Assembly (NCBI RefSeq): GCF_036032445.1
Contig: NZ_CP107932.1
Location: 1,614,501 to 1,678,500, forward strand
Reading direction: 5' to 3'
DNA length: 64,000 nt
Source: Nocardia sp. NBC_00416
GTDB taxonomy: Bacteria > Actinomycetota > Actinomycetes > Mycobacteriales > Mycobacteriaceae
Positions 40,781-49,850 of this stretch are shown here, one piece after another. Made by a program: the position numbers and the translations under genes. Below the pieces are notes generated by a model. The model ran no database searches and was not told the DNA's origin. It saw only the letters and a program-made list of their open reading frames with translations. Each line of letters starts with the position of its first letter. Position 1 is the stretch's first letter.

Positions 40781-41008
40781 TCATTCCAGTTCCGGACGGG
40801 TGAACAGTTCGAGATGACCGCAGGCGACACACCGGTGGGCGTCGACCACCCGGCGGGGTCGCCCGAATCGTTTGGCGCCACCGAAGATTCCGCGCTCGAG
40901 CGGTCCTTCGATCCAGCGTAGATACCCGGCGGAACCCTCACCGCGATCCTCCAGGAAGCCGGGCTCGAGGTCGGTGCCCGCACAGTGGGTGCACCGTGAT
41001 TCCTTCAT
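40781..41008 (-). CDS. Small zinc-ribbon protein, 75 residues
   Basis: MKESRCTHCAGTDLEPGFLE at the start and DAHRCVACGHLELF near the end give two CxxC knuckles spaced about 50 residues apart, so one zinc ribbon. The middle (GYLRWIEGPLERGIFGGAKR) matches what I recall of the DUF6487/PF20097 group of small bacterial zinc-ribbon proteins. Function unknown, perhaps protein or nucleic-acid binding. ATG 41008 was chosen because the longer upstream frame reads as antisense of the esterase promoter. Confidence 0.75.
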   Translation of the reverse strand: MKESRCTHCAGTDLEPGFLEDRGEGSAGYLRWIEGPLERGIFGGAKRFGRPRRVVDAHRCVACGHLELFTRPELE

Positions 41009-41096
41009 GCTCCCATGATCGCCGATACGTGGCGGCCGCGCTCGGCACGCTCTCCCGGGACAACGGCGGTGCCCGGGCGAGACCCGCACCCGGCGA

Positions 41097-42026
41097 TCAC
41101 GCACCGATGGCCCGCGCCAGGTGCGGCCACGAGTCGTGCAGGTCGTATTCGAACTGACCCCAGGTGTGCGCACCGGCGGGCCGGTCGATGTGCACGGCCC
41201 CGATCCCGAGTTGCCCGAGCCGACCGGCGAAGGCCGCGGTACAGGCACTGGCGACGGCCTCCACGGGCGGGAACCCCCAGCCCCGGTCGATAGCGCCGGG
41301 GACGCCCGACGCCGCGGACAGATAGACGGTTTTCCCGGCCAGCCTCGGCGCGTGCCGGAACGCGTCGTGGATCTGCCAGCCCGCGGCCCCCGGCACGCCC
41401 CACATATTGCCGGGGTTGCCTCCGCCGCGCAGCACCTGCGCGCTCACCATCGCGACGCCCGCGGCGTCCGCCGACCACGGGCAGCCGCTGTAGGACGCGA
41501 CCGCTTGATAACGGCCGGGCGCCTGGATGGCCAGGTCCACCGCCGAACCGCCGCTCATGGACACCCCGGCGACCGCGTTGCGGCCGGTCGTGCCGAACCG
41601 CGCGTCCACCACCGAGGGCAGTTCCTCGGTGAGATAGGTCTGCCACCGGGAGCGGCCCACCGCGGGGTCGTCGGTGAGCCAGTCCGTGTACATCGAGTAG
41701 GCGCCGCCGATCGGCATCACCACGTTCACGTTCTTGTCCGCGAAGAAATGCCGGACATCGGTATCGTCCCACCACGAGATACCGTCGGCTCCGCCGCCGA
41801 TACCGGTCAGCAGGTACACGGTGGGCGCCGGACCGCCGTCCGCGGCCGGGATGACCCGATTTCGCACCACCTGGTTCATCGCGGGGGAATACACATCGAT
41901 CTGGACCGCCCGTTCCCCCAGCGGCTTCTCCGCGTCGACCCGGGGACCCGGGTCGGCCGCGGCGGGACAGATCACGACAAGTGACATCGCGGCGGCCAGC
42001 ACCGCGAACAGATATTTGTACCGCAC
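41097..42026 (-). CDS. Secreted Ag85/esterase D-like hydrolase, copy 2
   Basis: 309 residues from GTG 42026, giving a signal peptide (RYKYLFAVLAAAMSLVVICP, cleavage after PAAA). Catalytic features parallel copy 1: APTVYLLTGIGGGADGISWW, NAVAGVSMSGGSAVDLAIQA (Ser elbow), GNPGNMWGVPGAAGWQIHD, and AHTWGQFEYDLHDSWPHLAR (His). Family members are Ag85-type acyl or mycolyl transferases and esterases acting outside the membrane. Together with the copy at 27326 it brackets the polyketide locus. Confidence 0.88.
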   Translation of the reverse strand: MRYKYLFAVLAAAMSLVVICPAAADPGPRVDAEKPLGERAVQIDVYSPAMNQVVRNRVIPAADGGPAPTVYLLTGIGGGADGISWWDDTDVRHFFADKNVNVVMPIGGAYSMYTDWLTDDPAVGRSRWQTYLTEELPSVVDARFGTTGRNAVAGVSMSGGSAVDLAIQAPGRYQAVASYSGCPWSADAAGVAMVSAQVLRGGGNPGNMWGVPGAAGWQIHDAFRHAPRLAGKTVYLSAASGVPGAIDRGWGFPPVEAVASACTAAFAGRLGQLGIGAVHIDRPAGAHTWGQFEYDLHDSWPHLARAIGA

Positions 42027-42380
42027 ATCCCCGGGATACCCATTCGCACCGCGACACAACGGCCGGCGGCGCCGACACGCCGCACCGATCCGGCGTGGGC
42101 GAAACCTCTCATTCCGTTGCGCGCGAGCACTACTCGGCGCGGCGTGAGATCGTCACGAGCCGCCCCGGCGTGCTCCGTAGGGGGTGGCGGCGGACCGCGG
42201 CGTCTCCGCGCACCCGGACCGCCCCGGACCGTTGTCGGCGGGTCTGCGCACGCGCGCGAAGCGTCACCCGGTAGAAATGACACAGGGCAGTCGTTGTGCT
42301 CGCGGACGGTCTCCACCGATCACCGCGGCAACGGTGGAACCCGCCGAAATGTTGGAACTGTCGAACGAAAGAGCTGGTTG
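42027..42380. promoter_or_regulatory. Divergent promoter region between esterase copy 2 and the 6PGDH gene
   Basis: 354 bases without a supported gene. It includes a GC-rich core (42160-42260) and a less GC-rich stretch before the dehydrogenase ATG (AATGTTGGAACTGTCGAACG). Open frames that cross it continue into the dehydrogenase but have no codon or motif support. No riboswitch-like structure was recognised. Confidence 0.4.
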
Positions 42381-43826
42381 ATGGCGTCCTCCACAGCGCG
42401 CGCACAGATCGGGGTCACCGGCTTGGCGGTGATGGGCAGCAATATCGCCCGCAACTTCGCCAAGCACGGGTACACCGTGGCACTGCACAATCGCAGCGTC
42501 GCCAAAACCGATGCGCTGCTCGCCGCGCACGGCGACGACGGTGATTTCGTCCGCACCGAAACCGTCGCGGAGTTCGTCGCCGCCCTGGAGAAGCCGCGCC
42601 GTGTTCTCATCATGGTGAAGGCCGGTGACGCCACCGACGCGGTGATCGAGGAACTGGCCGACGCCATGGAGACCGGCGATATCATCATCGACGGTGGTAA
42701 CGCCCTCTACACCGACACCATTCGCCGCGAGGCAGCGCTGCGCGCCCGCGGGCTGAACTTCGTCGGCGCCGGGATCTCCGGCGGCGAGGAGGGGGCGCTC
42801 AACGGCCCGTCCATCATGCCGGGCGGTCCCGCGGAATCCTACGAATCGCTGGGCCCCCTGCTGGAGTCCATCGCCGCCCAGGTGGACGGCACCCCGTGCT
42901 GCACCCATATCGGCCCCGACGGGTCCGGGCATTTCGTGAAGATGGTGCACAACGGTATCGAGTACGCCGATATGCAGCTGATCGGCGAGGCCTACCACCT
43001 CTTCCGGGCCGCGCTGGACCTGGACCCGAAGCAGATCGCCGATATCTTCACCCAGTGGAATTCCGGTGACCTGGAGAGCTACCTGGTGGAGATCACCGCC
43101 GAAGTACTCCAGCAGGTCGACGCCAGGACGGGTAAGCCTCTGGTCGATGTGATCGTGGACGCCGCCGAGCAGAAGGGCACCGGCCGCTGGACAGTGAAAT
43201 CCGCGCTCGATCTCGGGGTCCCAGTGACCGGTATCGCCGAGGCCGTCTTCGCGCGGGCGCTGTCGGGTTCGCGCGGCCAGCGGGCGGCCGCCCAGGGTCT
43301 GGCTTCCGGCGAACTGGCTGCCAAGCCCACCGATATCGCGCAGTTCACCGAGGACATCCGGCAGGCCCTCTACGCGTCCAAGGTCGTCGCCTACGCCCAG
43401 GGGTTCGATCAGATCGCCGCGGGCAGCGCCGAATACGGCTGGGATCTGCACCCCGGTGATCTCGCCACCATCTGGCGCGGCGGCTGCATCATCCGCGCCC
43501 GCTTCCTGAACCGGATCAAGGAAGCCTACGAGAACGATCCGGCGCTGCCGAGCCTTATCCTGGCCCCCTACTTCCGCAACGCGATCGAAACGGCGATCGA
43601 CAGCTGGCGCCGAGTGGTCGCGACCGCGACGCTGCTGGGGATCCCGGTCCCGGCTTTCGCCTCCTCGCTGTCCTACTACGACGCGTTGCGCGCCGAGCGC
43701 CTCCCGGCCGCACTCACCCAGGCGCAGCGCGATTTCTTCGGCGCGCACACCTACGAGCGGGTGGACGCCGAGGGCAAGTACCACACCCTGTGGAGCGAGG
43801 ACCGCAGCGAGGTCCGGACCAGCTGA
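42381..43826 (+). CDS. gnd: 6-phosphogluconate dehydrogenase, decarboxylating (NADP type)
   Basis: 481 residues, the length of the long (NADP-dependent) form. Converts 6-phosphogluconate to ribulose 5-phosphate, CO2 and NADPH in the pentose phosphate pathway. NADP-binding start IGVTGLAVMGSNIARNFAKH; substrate site GAGISGGEEGALNGPSIMPG and GSGHFVKMVHNGIEYADMQL with the catalytic Lys and the His-Asn pair; C-terminal part IWRGGCIIRARFLNRIKEAY and the dimer tail TYERVDAEGKYHTLW. ATG 42381 gives the standard N-terminus; the frame continuing to 42117 is noncoding. Confidence 0.97.
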   Translation: MASSTARAQIGVTGLAVMGSNIARNFAKHGYTVALHNRSVAKTDALLAAHGDDGDFVRTETVAEFVAALEKPRRVLIMVKAGDATDAVIEELADAMETGDIIIDGGNALYTDTIRREAALRARGLNFVGAGISGGEEGALNGPSIMPGGPAESYESLGPLLESIAAQVDGTPCCTHIGPDGSGHFVKMVHNGIEYADMQLIGEAYHLFRAALDLDPKQIADIFTQWNSGDLESYLVEITAEVLQQVDARTGKPLVDVIVDAAEQKGTGRWTVKSALDLGVPVTGIAEAVFARALSGSRGQRAAAQGLASGELAAKPTDIAQFTEDIRQALYASKVVAYAQGFDQIAAGSAEYGWDLHPGDLATIWRGGCIIRARFLNRIKEAYENDPALPSLILAPYFRNAIETAIDSWRRVVATATLLGIPVPAFASSLSYYDALRAERLPAALTQAQRDFFGAHTYERVDAEGKYHTLWSEDRSEVRTS

Positions 43827-43832
43827 GCGCCG

Positions 43833-43862
43833 GTCGCCGGGTGGTCCCCCGCCCGGCGACCC
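43833..43862 (+). terminator. Terminator after the 6PGDH gene
   Basis: GGTCGCCGGG (43833-43842) and CCCGGCGACC (43853-43862), perfect 10-base stem with a 10-base loop, starting 7 bases after the stop codon. Confidence 0.7.
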
Positions 43863-43905
43863 CGCCCCCTTGACTCCGGGTCATATGACCAGTTGCAATG
43901 GGGTT

Positions 43906-45651
43906 GTGAGCTACGACACGATCATCAAGAGTGGCCGCTGGTTCGACGGCACCGGGGCGCGTTCCGCTGTGCGCCATCTCGGAATACGCGGCGACCGGGT
44001 CGTCACCGTCTCCGCGGAGCCCCTCGACGAAACCGGCTGCCCGGACGTGGTGGACGCCGCAGGAAAATGGGTGCTGCCGGGGATGATCGATATCCACACC
44101 CATTACGACATCGAGGTGCTGAAATCCCCCGCGCTCGCGGAGTCGGTCCGGCACGGCATCACCACCGTCCTCCTCGGTTCGTGCTCGCTGTCCACCGTGC
44201 ACATCGACCCCACCGGCGCGGGCGATATCTTCGGCCGCGTCGAGGCCATTCCGCGCGGTCATGTCATCGACACCCTCGCCGATACGAAGACCTGGAGCTC
44301 GGCGAGCGAGTACGTGACCGCGCTCGAACAGTTGCCGCTGGGACCGAATATCGCCGCCATGCTGGGTCATTCGGATATCCGGACAGCTCGGCTCGGACTG
44401 GATCGGGCCACCCGAAAGAAAGTGCGGCCCAGCCGCGCGGAGATGGCCGATATGGAAGCGGCGCTGCACGAAGCACTCGACGCCGGATTCCTCGGGCTGT
44501 CGGCGCAGCAGCTGCTGTTCGACAAGGTCGACGGTGAGACCTGCCGGTCCCGCACCCTGCCCTCCACCTACGCCCGGGCAAAGGAGCGGCGCCGTCTCAA
44601 CGCGATCCTGCGCCGGCGCGGGCGGGTTCTGCAGGGCGGACCGGACATCACCTCGCCGCGCAGCCTCGGGGCGATGATCTTCAGCAGCCTGGGCATCGGG
44701 CGCAAGAGATTGAAGACCACTCTCCTGTCCGCCGCCGACATCAAGGCCAACCCCTTCGCGGTCGTCCTCATCGGCACATTGGCGCGCCTGGTGAACGCGC
44801 TCGGCGGTAATTTCCGCTGGCAGCATCTCCCGGTGCCGTTCGAGGTCTACGCCGACGGCATCGACCTGGTGATCTTCGAGGAGTTCGGCTCCGGTGCGGC
44901 GGCTCTGCACCTGGCCGACCGGGTGGAACGCGACACGCTACTCGCCGACGAGAACTATCGCCGCCGGTTCCGCAAGGACTACGACGCGAAGTTCGGGCTG
45001 CGGGTCTGGCACCGCGACTTCTTCGACGCCGAGATCGTGAGCTGCCCGGACCAAGGGGTCGTCGGCCAGACCTTCGGGCAGGTCGGCCGCGACCGCGGTG
45101 GGCTGCACCCGGTGGACGCGTTCCTCGATCTGGTGCTCGAACACGGCACCGAATTGCGCTGGCGCACCACCATTTCCAACCATCGGCCCGAGATCCTGGA
45201 CCGCTTCGCCGCGCACCCCGGTATCCAGCTCGGATTCTCCGACGCGGGCGCGCATCTACGGAACATGGCCTTCTACAACTTCGGGCTCCGGTTCCTGCGC
45301 CGGATGTATCGCGCCGAACAGGCGGGTGAACCGGTCATCTCGCTCGAACGCGCGGTACACCGGCTCACCGGCGAGCTCGCCGACTGGTACGACATCGACG
45401 CGGGCCGCCTCCGTGAGGGCGACCGCGCCGATCTGGTCGTCGTCGATCCCGCCGGGCTCGACGATTCGCTCGACGCCTACGCCGAGAGCCCGGTGGCTCA
45501 GTACGGCGGCCTGGAACGCATGGTGAACCGCAACGACGCCGCGGTGTCGGCGGTGTACATCGGCGGGCACTACGTGTTCGGTGACGGCACCGCCGACTCG
45601 ACCCTCGGCGCCACTCGCACCGGACGCTTCCTCCGGGCCGGACAGCGCTGA
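43906..45651 (+). CDS. D-aminoacylase-like amidohydrolase
   Basis: 581 residues. Metal-dependent amidohydrolase of the N-acyl-D-amino-acid deacylase group: start YDTIIKSGRWFDGTGARSAV, the metal site VLPGMIDIHTHYDIEVLKSP (HxH), the helix HGITTVLLGSCSLSTV, QLGFSDAGAHLRNMAFYNFG (late Asp ligand), and the small beta domain at both ends (GDRADLVVVDPAGLDDSLD). It opens an amide or cyclic ureide of unknown structure. The GTG at 43906 gives the standard family start; ATG 43885 would add 7 residues. It lies downstream of the 6PGDH terminator and stands alone. Confidence 0.9.
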   Translation: MSYDTIIKSGRWFDGTGARSAVRHLGIRGDRVVTVSAEPLDETGCPDVVDAAGKWVLPGMIDIHTHYDIEVLKSPALAESVRHGITTVLLGSCSLSTVHIDPTGAGDIFGRVEAIPRGHVIDTLADTKTWSSASEYVTALEQLPLGPNIAAMLGHSDIRTARLGLDRATRKKVRPSRAEMADMEAALHEALDAGFLGLSAQQLLFDKVDGETCRSRTLPSTYARAKERRRLNAILRRRGRVLQGGPDITSPRSLGAMIFSSLGIGRKRLKTTLLSAADIKANPFAVVLIGTLARLVNALGGNFRWQHLPVPFEVYADGIDLVIFEEFGSGAAALHLADRVERDTLLADENYRRRFRKDYDAKFGLRVWHRDFFDAEIVSCPDQGVVGQTFGQVGRDRGGLHPVDAFLDLVLEHGTELRWRTTISNHRPEILDRFAAHPGIQLGFSDAGAHLRNMAFYNFGLRFLRRMYRAEQAGEPVISLERAVHRLTGELADWYDIDAGRLREGDRADLVVVDPAGLDDSLDAYAESPVAQYGGLERMVNRNDAAVSAVYIGGHYVFGDGTADSTLGATRTGRFLRAGQR

Positions 45652-45705
45652 CTCGCGACACCCACCGCGCTCGGCGCACGGCGTGCGGACAGCCGGCGGA
45701 TGGGG

Positions 45706-46662
45706 TCAGTGCCGGTCGGCGGGCACCGCGAAGGATTCGAGACCATAGCTGCGGCAGACGGCCACGAGCTTCTCGTATTGGAAGCGGTTGTACGCCAGGG
45801 GTTGCATCAGCAGCATGTCGGGCAGAACACGCCATGCCAGCTGCAATAATCGGACGTAGAGCGCGAATTCCACATCGTGGCGCGGCACGAGTTCGAATCC
45901 GGTGAGCTGCTGCACGGCGGGATGCAGCGCTTTGGAAGAACAGACCTGGATCACATGTCCGGCCACCGGACGAACCAGCAGCCACATGGGTGTCAGCGCC
46001 CGGCGGGCCAGCGACGGCAACCCGAGAGTGGGTAGCGGCAGCTTCGTCAGATCGGCGAACTTCTGTACGAGAAAAGGGTTCTCGGCCAGTTCCTGCGTCG
46101 CCATCTGGTCGTAATACGCACGAGCCTCGGCGAGATCGGCGGGGAGTTTCCCGCCGGCACTGGGGAGTTCGAGATCCGCGAAGGCCGCACGCAACTGTTG
46201 ATAGGCCGCCTCCTCTTCCTCCGGACGCAGGTCTGTGCCCGTGCAGTAGGTGAACGTATTGAGCACGACGAAGATGCCGCTCACCGCAATCCATTTCCAG
46301 CTGAACGGATTCAGGGCGCTGTACTTGACCTCGCCGAATGCCGCGGTACCGGATCCGCGCACCTCGCGGTGCCGCAGCTTGAGCCATTCGGCTTCGGCCC
46401 GCCGGTCGTCGGAATCGCCCCAGAGCGCGATCATCGCCGAGACGCCGCTGCGTACGCCGCGATCAGCGAAGTTCCGGTCGAACCGGCCGGTCCGGTCGAC
46501 GGCGGCGGCGACCGGAACCAGCGCCACCTGGTCGAAGGCGGCCCCGGCGAAGACGCCGGCCAGGACGCTGCCGGAATGTTTGCGGAATTCGCGTAGTACC
46601 TCGGGCCGGACTCGGGGGTCGGTCGACTCTTCGGCGGTGCGCTCCGTTGCGTGGGTCGCCAT
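45706..46662 (-). CDS. Oxygenase MpaB/latex-clearing-protein-like (DUF2236)
   Basis: 318 residues from ATG 46662 (GAGGTGACGAG upstream). The DUF2236 domain is recognisable by FRKHSGSVLAGVFAGAAFDQ, HREVRGSGTAAFGEVKYSAL, WKWIAVSGIFVVLNTFTYCT and MATQELAENPFLVQ. Characterised relatives (Lcp of rubber degradation, MpaB of mycophenolate synthesis) are haem-dependent oxygenases that cleave isoprenoid chains. Here the conserved HxxVxG-type His would lie in RHREVRG. The substrate is unknown. A divergent TetR gene and a shared dyad suggest that it is induced by its substrate. Confidence 0.82.
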   Translation of the reverse strand: MATHATERTAEESTDPRVRPEVLREFRKHSGSVLAGVFAGAAFDQVALVPVAAAVDRTGRFDRNFADRGVRSGVSAMIALWGDSDDRRAEAEWLKLRHREVRGSGTAAFGEVKYSALNPFSWKWIAVSGIFVVLNTFTYCTGTDLRPEEEEAAYQQLRAAFADLELPSAGGKLPADLAEARAYYDQMATQELAENPFLVQKFADLTKLPLPTLGLPSLARRALTPMWLLVRPVAGHVIQVCSSKALHPAVQQLTGFELVPRHDVEFALYVRLLQLAWRVLPDMLLMQPLAYNRFQYEKLVAVCRSYGLESFAVPADRH

Positions 46663-46693
46663 CTCGTCACCTCGGGCGGGAAGAAGAAACAGA

Positions 46694-46725
46694 AATGATA
46701 GATACAGAGCCTTCATTCTATCATT
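46694..46725. promoter_or_regulatory. Candidate TetR operator in the divergent promoter
   Basis: AATGATAGA (46694-46702) and TCTATCATT (46717-46725) form a perfect 9-base inverted repeat around a 14-base centre. It sits 31 bases upstream of the MpaB-like start and 86 bases upstream of the TetR start, in the most AT-rich stretch of the gap. It could control both genes. Confidence 0.6.
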
Positions 46726-46811
46726 CGGCCACCGTTCCATCCACGGTTCAGCGCGCCCGCCCGGTCCCCGCGCCGCCCCCGCCCCGGTATCGAGCCGGTA
46801 GGCTGACCCGA

Positions 46812-47435
46812 ATGGAAACGACCGCTGCGCAGTGGACCGAACTGCAGCAGTTGGACACCAGATCGCGCAGGATCGTCGATGCCGCGCGCGAATGTTTCGC
46901 CGCCCAAGGTTTCGAGGAGACGACCATGGTGCGGATCGCCGAGACAGCGGGAGTGGGCGTCGCGACGGTCTACCGCCGCTTCGGCACGAAATCCACGCTG
47001 GTCCGATACGCGCTGATGGCGGAATCGCAGCGGCTGGCGATGATCGTGGCCGACGCGATGCACCGCTCGGCGGGACCGGTCGGCGCACTGGCGGATATGT
47101 TCGCCGCGTTCGTCGGCGAGGCCACCGCGCCCAAACTGCTCACCCGAAGCCTGCGCGTATCGGGCGGCGCCGGACAGCTCGCCGACTTCCTCACCGACGA
47201 TGACGTGATCCAGCAGGGACGCGGCCTGGTCGCCCAGTTCCTGACCTATTGGCAGGACCGCGGTGAACTCGGCGGCTTCGACCCGGAGGTGGTGGCCGAA
47301 CTGTTCGTCCGGCTCACCGTCTCCTTCATCTCCAACCCGCGCGGCGTGCTGCCGCTCGGCGACACCGAGGCGGCCCGGGCCTTCGCCCGACGCTATCTCG
47401 CACCGCTCATGTATCCCCATCCCGGCGGCGGCTGA
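46812..47435 (+). CDS. TetR-family transcriptional regulator
   Basis: 207 residues. N-terminal helix-turn-helix: RRIVDAARECFAAQGFEETT, MVRIAETAGVGVATVYRRFG, TKSTLVRYALMAESQ. The rest is a helical ligand and dimer domain with no recognised subtype. ATG 46812 is used; the frame upstream to 46647 crosses the divergent promoter. It probably represses the MpaB-like oxygenase gene and itself by way of the dyad at 46694. Confidence 0.93.
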   Translation: METTAAQWTELQQLDTRSRRIVDAARECFAAQGFEETTMVRIAETAGVGVATVYRRFGTKSTLVRYALMAESQRLAMIVADAMHRSAGPVGALADMFAAFVGEATAPKLLTRSLRVSGGAGQLADFLTDDDVIQQGRGLVAQFLTYWQDRGELGGFDPEVVAELFVRLTVSFISNPRGVLPLGDTEAARAFARRYLAPLMYPHPGGG

Positions 47436-47496
47436 CCCTCGTCCCACGGCTCCGGCCGCTGATGCCTACCGCTGAGAATCCCGCGGGCCGCGGTCG

Positions 47497-49701
47497 TCAG
47501 GCGGGGGTCACCGACACCGGGACACCGTTGAACACCGCGTTACCGGACGGGACATCCAGGATCGAATCATCGGTCAGCACATTGACGTTGACACCCGGGT
47601 TCTCCCGCGCCACCTGCTGGGAGCTGGTCGTATGACCCCATCCGTGCGGCAGGCTCACCACCCCCGGCATGATCGAATCGGTCGCCTCCACCGGAACAGT
47701 CAGCGAACCGACCGCCGACTTCACCAGCGCCCGCTCCCCCAGGCCGAGGCGGGCGATATCGTCGGGATGGATCTGCAGCGTGCAGCGATTGGTTCCACCG
47801 ACCAGCCGGGGGGCATTGTGCATCCAGCTGTTGTTGGAGCGCAGATGGCGTCGGCCGATCAGGACGAGATCCGCTGGTACGGCCGCCGACCCGGCGCGCA
47901 GCCGGCCGATATCGGCCAGCAGCAGCTCCGGCGCGAGGTCGACCTTGCCGGACGCGGTGCGCAGGACTTCGGCCAGCCGGGGCCGCAGCGCGCCGAGGTC
48001 GATTCCGTGCGGGTTGTCCAGCAGTGTGCGCAGACTCAGGTCGCCGCCGTTCCACTCGCCGTAGGGGCCCAGTCGCACCATCAGATCCAGGCGCTGCTCG
48101 GTGCTCGTGCTCCCGGTCAGTTCGGGACGCCGCTGCGCCAGACCGGCCTGCCGCAATGTGGTGTCGATGACGAGTTCGTCGAAGGCCGCCAGCGGATCGT
48201 AGTCCGGCGCCGGATTGTGCGGCAGCCCGCCGACCGCCGCGGCCAGCCGGACATAGACCGCCGCCTCCGACGGCCGGTCCCCCAGCGGCACGAGCGGCGG
48301 CGAGTAACGCGCATAGTTGCGGACGGCGAAATTCAGCAGCGCGAAATCGTAATGCGGTGACTGGACCGGACGCGGCGGCGGCAGGATCACATCCGCGTGC
48401 CGGGTGGTCTCGTTGAGGTAGCAGTCCAGACTGACCATGAAGTCCAGACCGGCGAATGCCGCGTCCAGCCGGGCACCGCTGGGTGCGGACAGCACCGGGT
48501 TGCCCGCCGCGGTGATCAGCGCGCGGACCTGCCCCTCGCCCGGGGTGGTGATCTCGTCGATCAGGGTCGCCACCGGCAATTCGCCCATTGCCTCGGGAAG
48601 TTCGCGCACCCGGCTGCGCCAGCGCCCCGGCCGGAACGGCTTGGTCCGCACGATCCCGCGGGCGGCCGCGGTCGCGAACATGGCGCCGCCCGGCGTATCG
48701 AGATTGCCGGTGAGCACATTGATCGCGTCCACCAGCCACTGGGTGAGCGTGCCGAATTCGGCGGTGCAGGTACCGATCCGGGCGTACACCACCGCGGTCG
48801 GGGCCGCCGCGAGCTCACGGGCCAGACGCCGCACGGTGTCGGCGGGAACACCGGTGTGGGTGGCCACGGTATCCGGATCGAATTCAGCGGCCGCGCCCCG
48901 CAGCTCGCCGAGTCCCGTGACCTCGACTTCGATATCGGCGAGATCCTCGGCGAACAACGTGTGCACGATGCCGAACAGCAGGTAGGCATCGGTGCCCGGC
49001 CGCACGAACACATGCTCATCGGCGCGGGCGGCGGTGCGAGTCCGGCGCGGATCCACCACGACGAGGCGGCCGCCACGTGCGCGCAGTGCCTGCAATCGGC
49101 CGGGGAAATCGGGCGCGGTGCACAGCGAACCGTTCGATTCGAGCGGGTTGGCTCCCAGCATCAGGATGTACTCGGTGCGGTCCAGATCGGGGACCGGGAC
49201 AGCGAGCGGGTCACCGAACAGCAGCCCGCACGCCAGCTGTTTGGGCATCTGATCGGCGGTGCTCGCGGAGAACACGTTCTTGGTGCCGAGCGCCCGGATC
49301 ACCGCCGGTGCGTACAGGGTTCCGGCGACGGTGTGCGCGTTCGGGTTGCCCAGGTACAGCGCGACCGCCTGCTTGCCGTGTTCGGCCTGTACCGCCGGAA
49401 TGCGCGCGGCGATCAGATCGAAGGCCTCCGCCCAGCCCGCGGTTCGCCACGCGCCGGTGGCGCGGTCGCGGATCATGGGTTCGGTGATCCGGTCGGGGTC
49501 GCCGTCGAGCTGCCCGAAACTGGCGCCTTTCGGGCACAGGAATCCACCGCTGAACGGATCCTTCTTGTCCCCGCGCACACCGGTGACCCGGTCCTGCGCG
49601 TCGACCGTCAGTTCCAGCCCGCAGACCGCTTCGCACAGCGGACAGGTGCGGAGCAGGTTCCGGACGCCGGAGGCGGGTACAGCGGGAGTCGGTGCGGCCA
49701 T
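47497..49701 (-). CDS. Molybdopterin (bis-MGD) oxidoreductase
   Basis: 734 residues. DMSO-reductase family catalytic subunit. N-terminal 4Fe-4S motif: Cys20 and Cys23 and Cys27 in CPLCEAVC, with Cys56 in FLCPKGASFGQLDGDPDRIT. Cofactor-binding signatures include EYILMLGANPLESNGSL, RLVVVDPRRTRTAARADEHV, and the C-terminal beta-barrel NRCTLQIHPDDIARLGLGER with VVSLPHGWGH. No twin-arginine signal, so it is cytoplasmic. Soluble formate-dehydrogenase-like enzymes of this size occur alone in actinobacteria; the substrate cannot be assigned. It has no electron-transfer subunit nearby. Stands alone on the minus strand. Confidence 0.92.
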   Translation of the reverse strand: MAAPTPAVPASGVRNLLRTCPLCEAVCGLELTVDAQDRVTGVRGDKKDPFSGGFLCPKGASFGQLDGDPDRITEPMIRDRATGAWRTAGWAEAFDLIAARIPAVQAEHGKQAVALYLGNPNAHTVAGTLYAPAVIRALGTKNVFSASTADQMPKQLACGLLFGDPLAVPVPDLDRTEYILMLGANPLESNGSLCTAPDFPGRLQALRARGGRLVVVDPRRTRTAARADEHVFVRPGTDAYLLFGIVHTLFAEDLADIEVEVTGLGELRGAAAEFDPDTVATHTGVPADTVRRLARELAAAPTAVVYARIGTCTAEFGTLTQWLVDAINVLTGNLDTPGGAMFATAAARGIVRTKPFRPGRWRSRVRELPEAMGELPVATLIDEITTPGEGQVRALITAAGNPVLSAPSGARLDAAFAGLDFMVSLDCYLNETTRHADVILPPPRPVQSPHYDFALLNFAVRNYARYSPPLVPLGDRPSEAAVYVRLAAAVGGLPHNPAPDYDPLAAFDELVIDTTLRQAGLAQRRPELTGSTSTEQRLDLMVRLGPYGEWNGGDLSLRTLLDNPHGIDLGALRPRLAEVLRTASGKVDLAPELLLADIGRLRAGSAAVPADLVLIGRRHLRSNNSWMHNAPRLVGGTNRCTLQIHPDDIARLGLGERALVKSAVGSLTVPVEATDSIMPGVVSLPHGWGHTTSSQQVARENPGVNVNVLTDDSILDVPSGNAVFNGVPVSVTPA

Positions 49702-49850
49702 GACACCATCATCACTCTCCGGCGCACCCCATGAGAAGTGTTCGAGAAGATCCCCCGGCCGCCGTGCCGCCCGGTGCGGAACAGGCTGTCGGCATCACAC
49801 GCACACCGGAGCTGGGTCTCCCACTCCCGTGCATCTCGAAACGAAGCGGT

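Noticed and set aside
48397..49734. Plus-strand frame of 445 residues opposite the molybdopterin oxidoreductase
   Set aside because: A shadow of the GC-rich codon pattern; the minus strand carries the Fe-S cysteines and the cofactor motifs.
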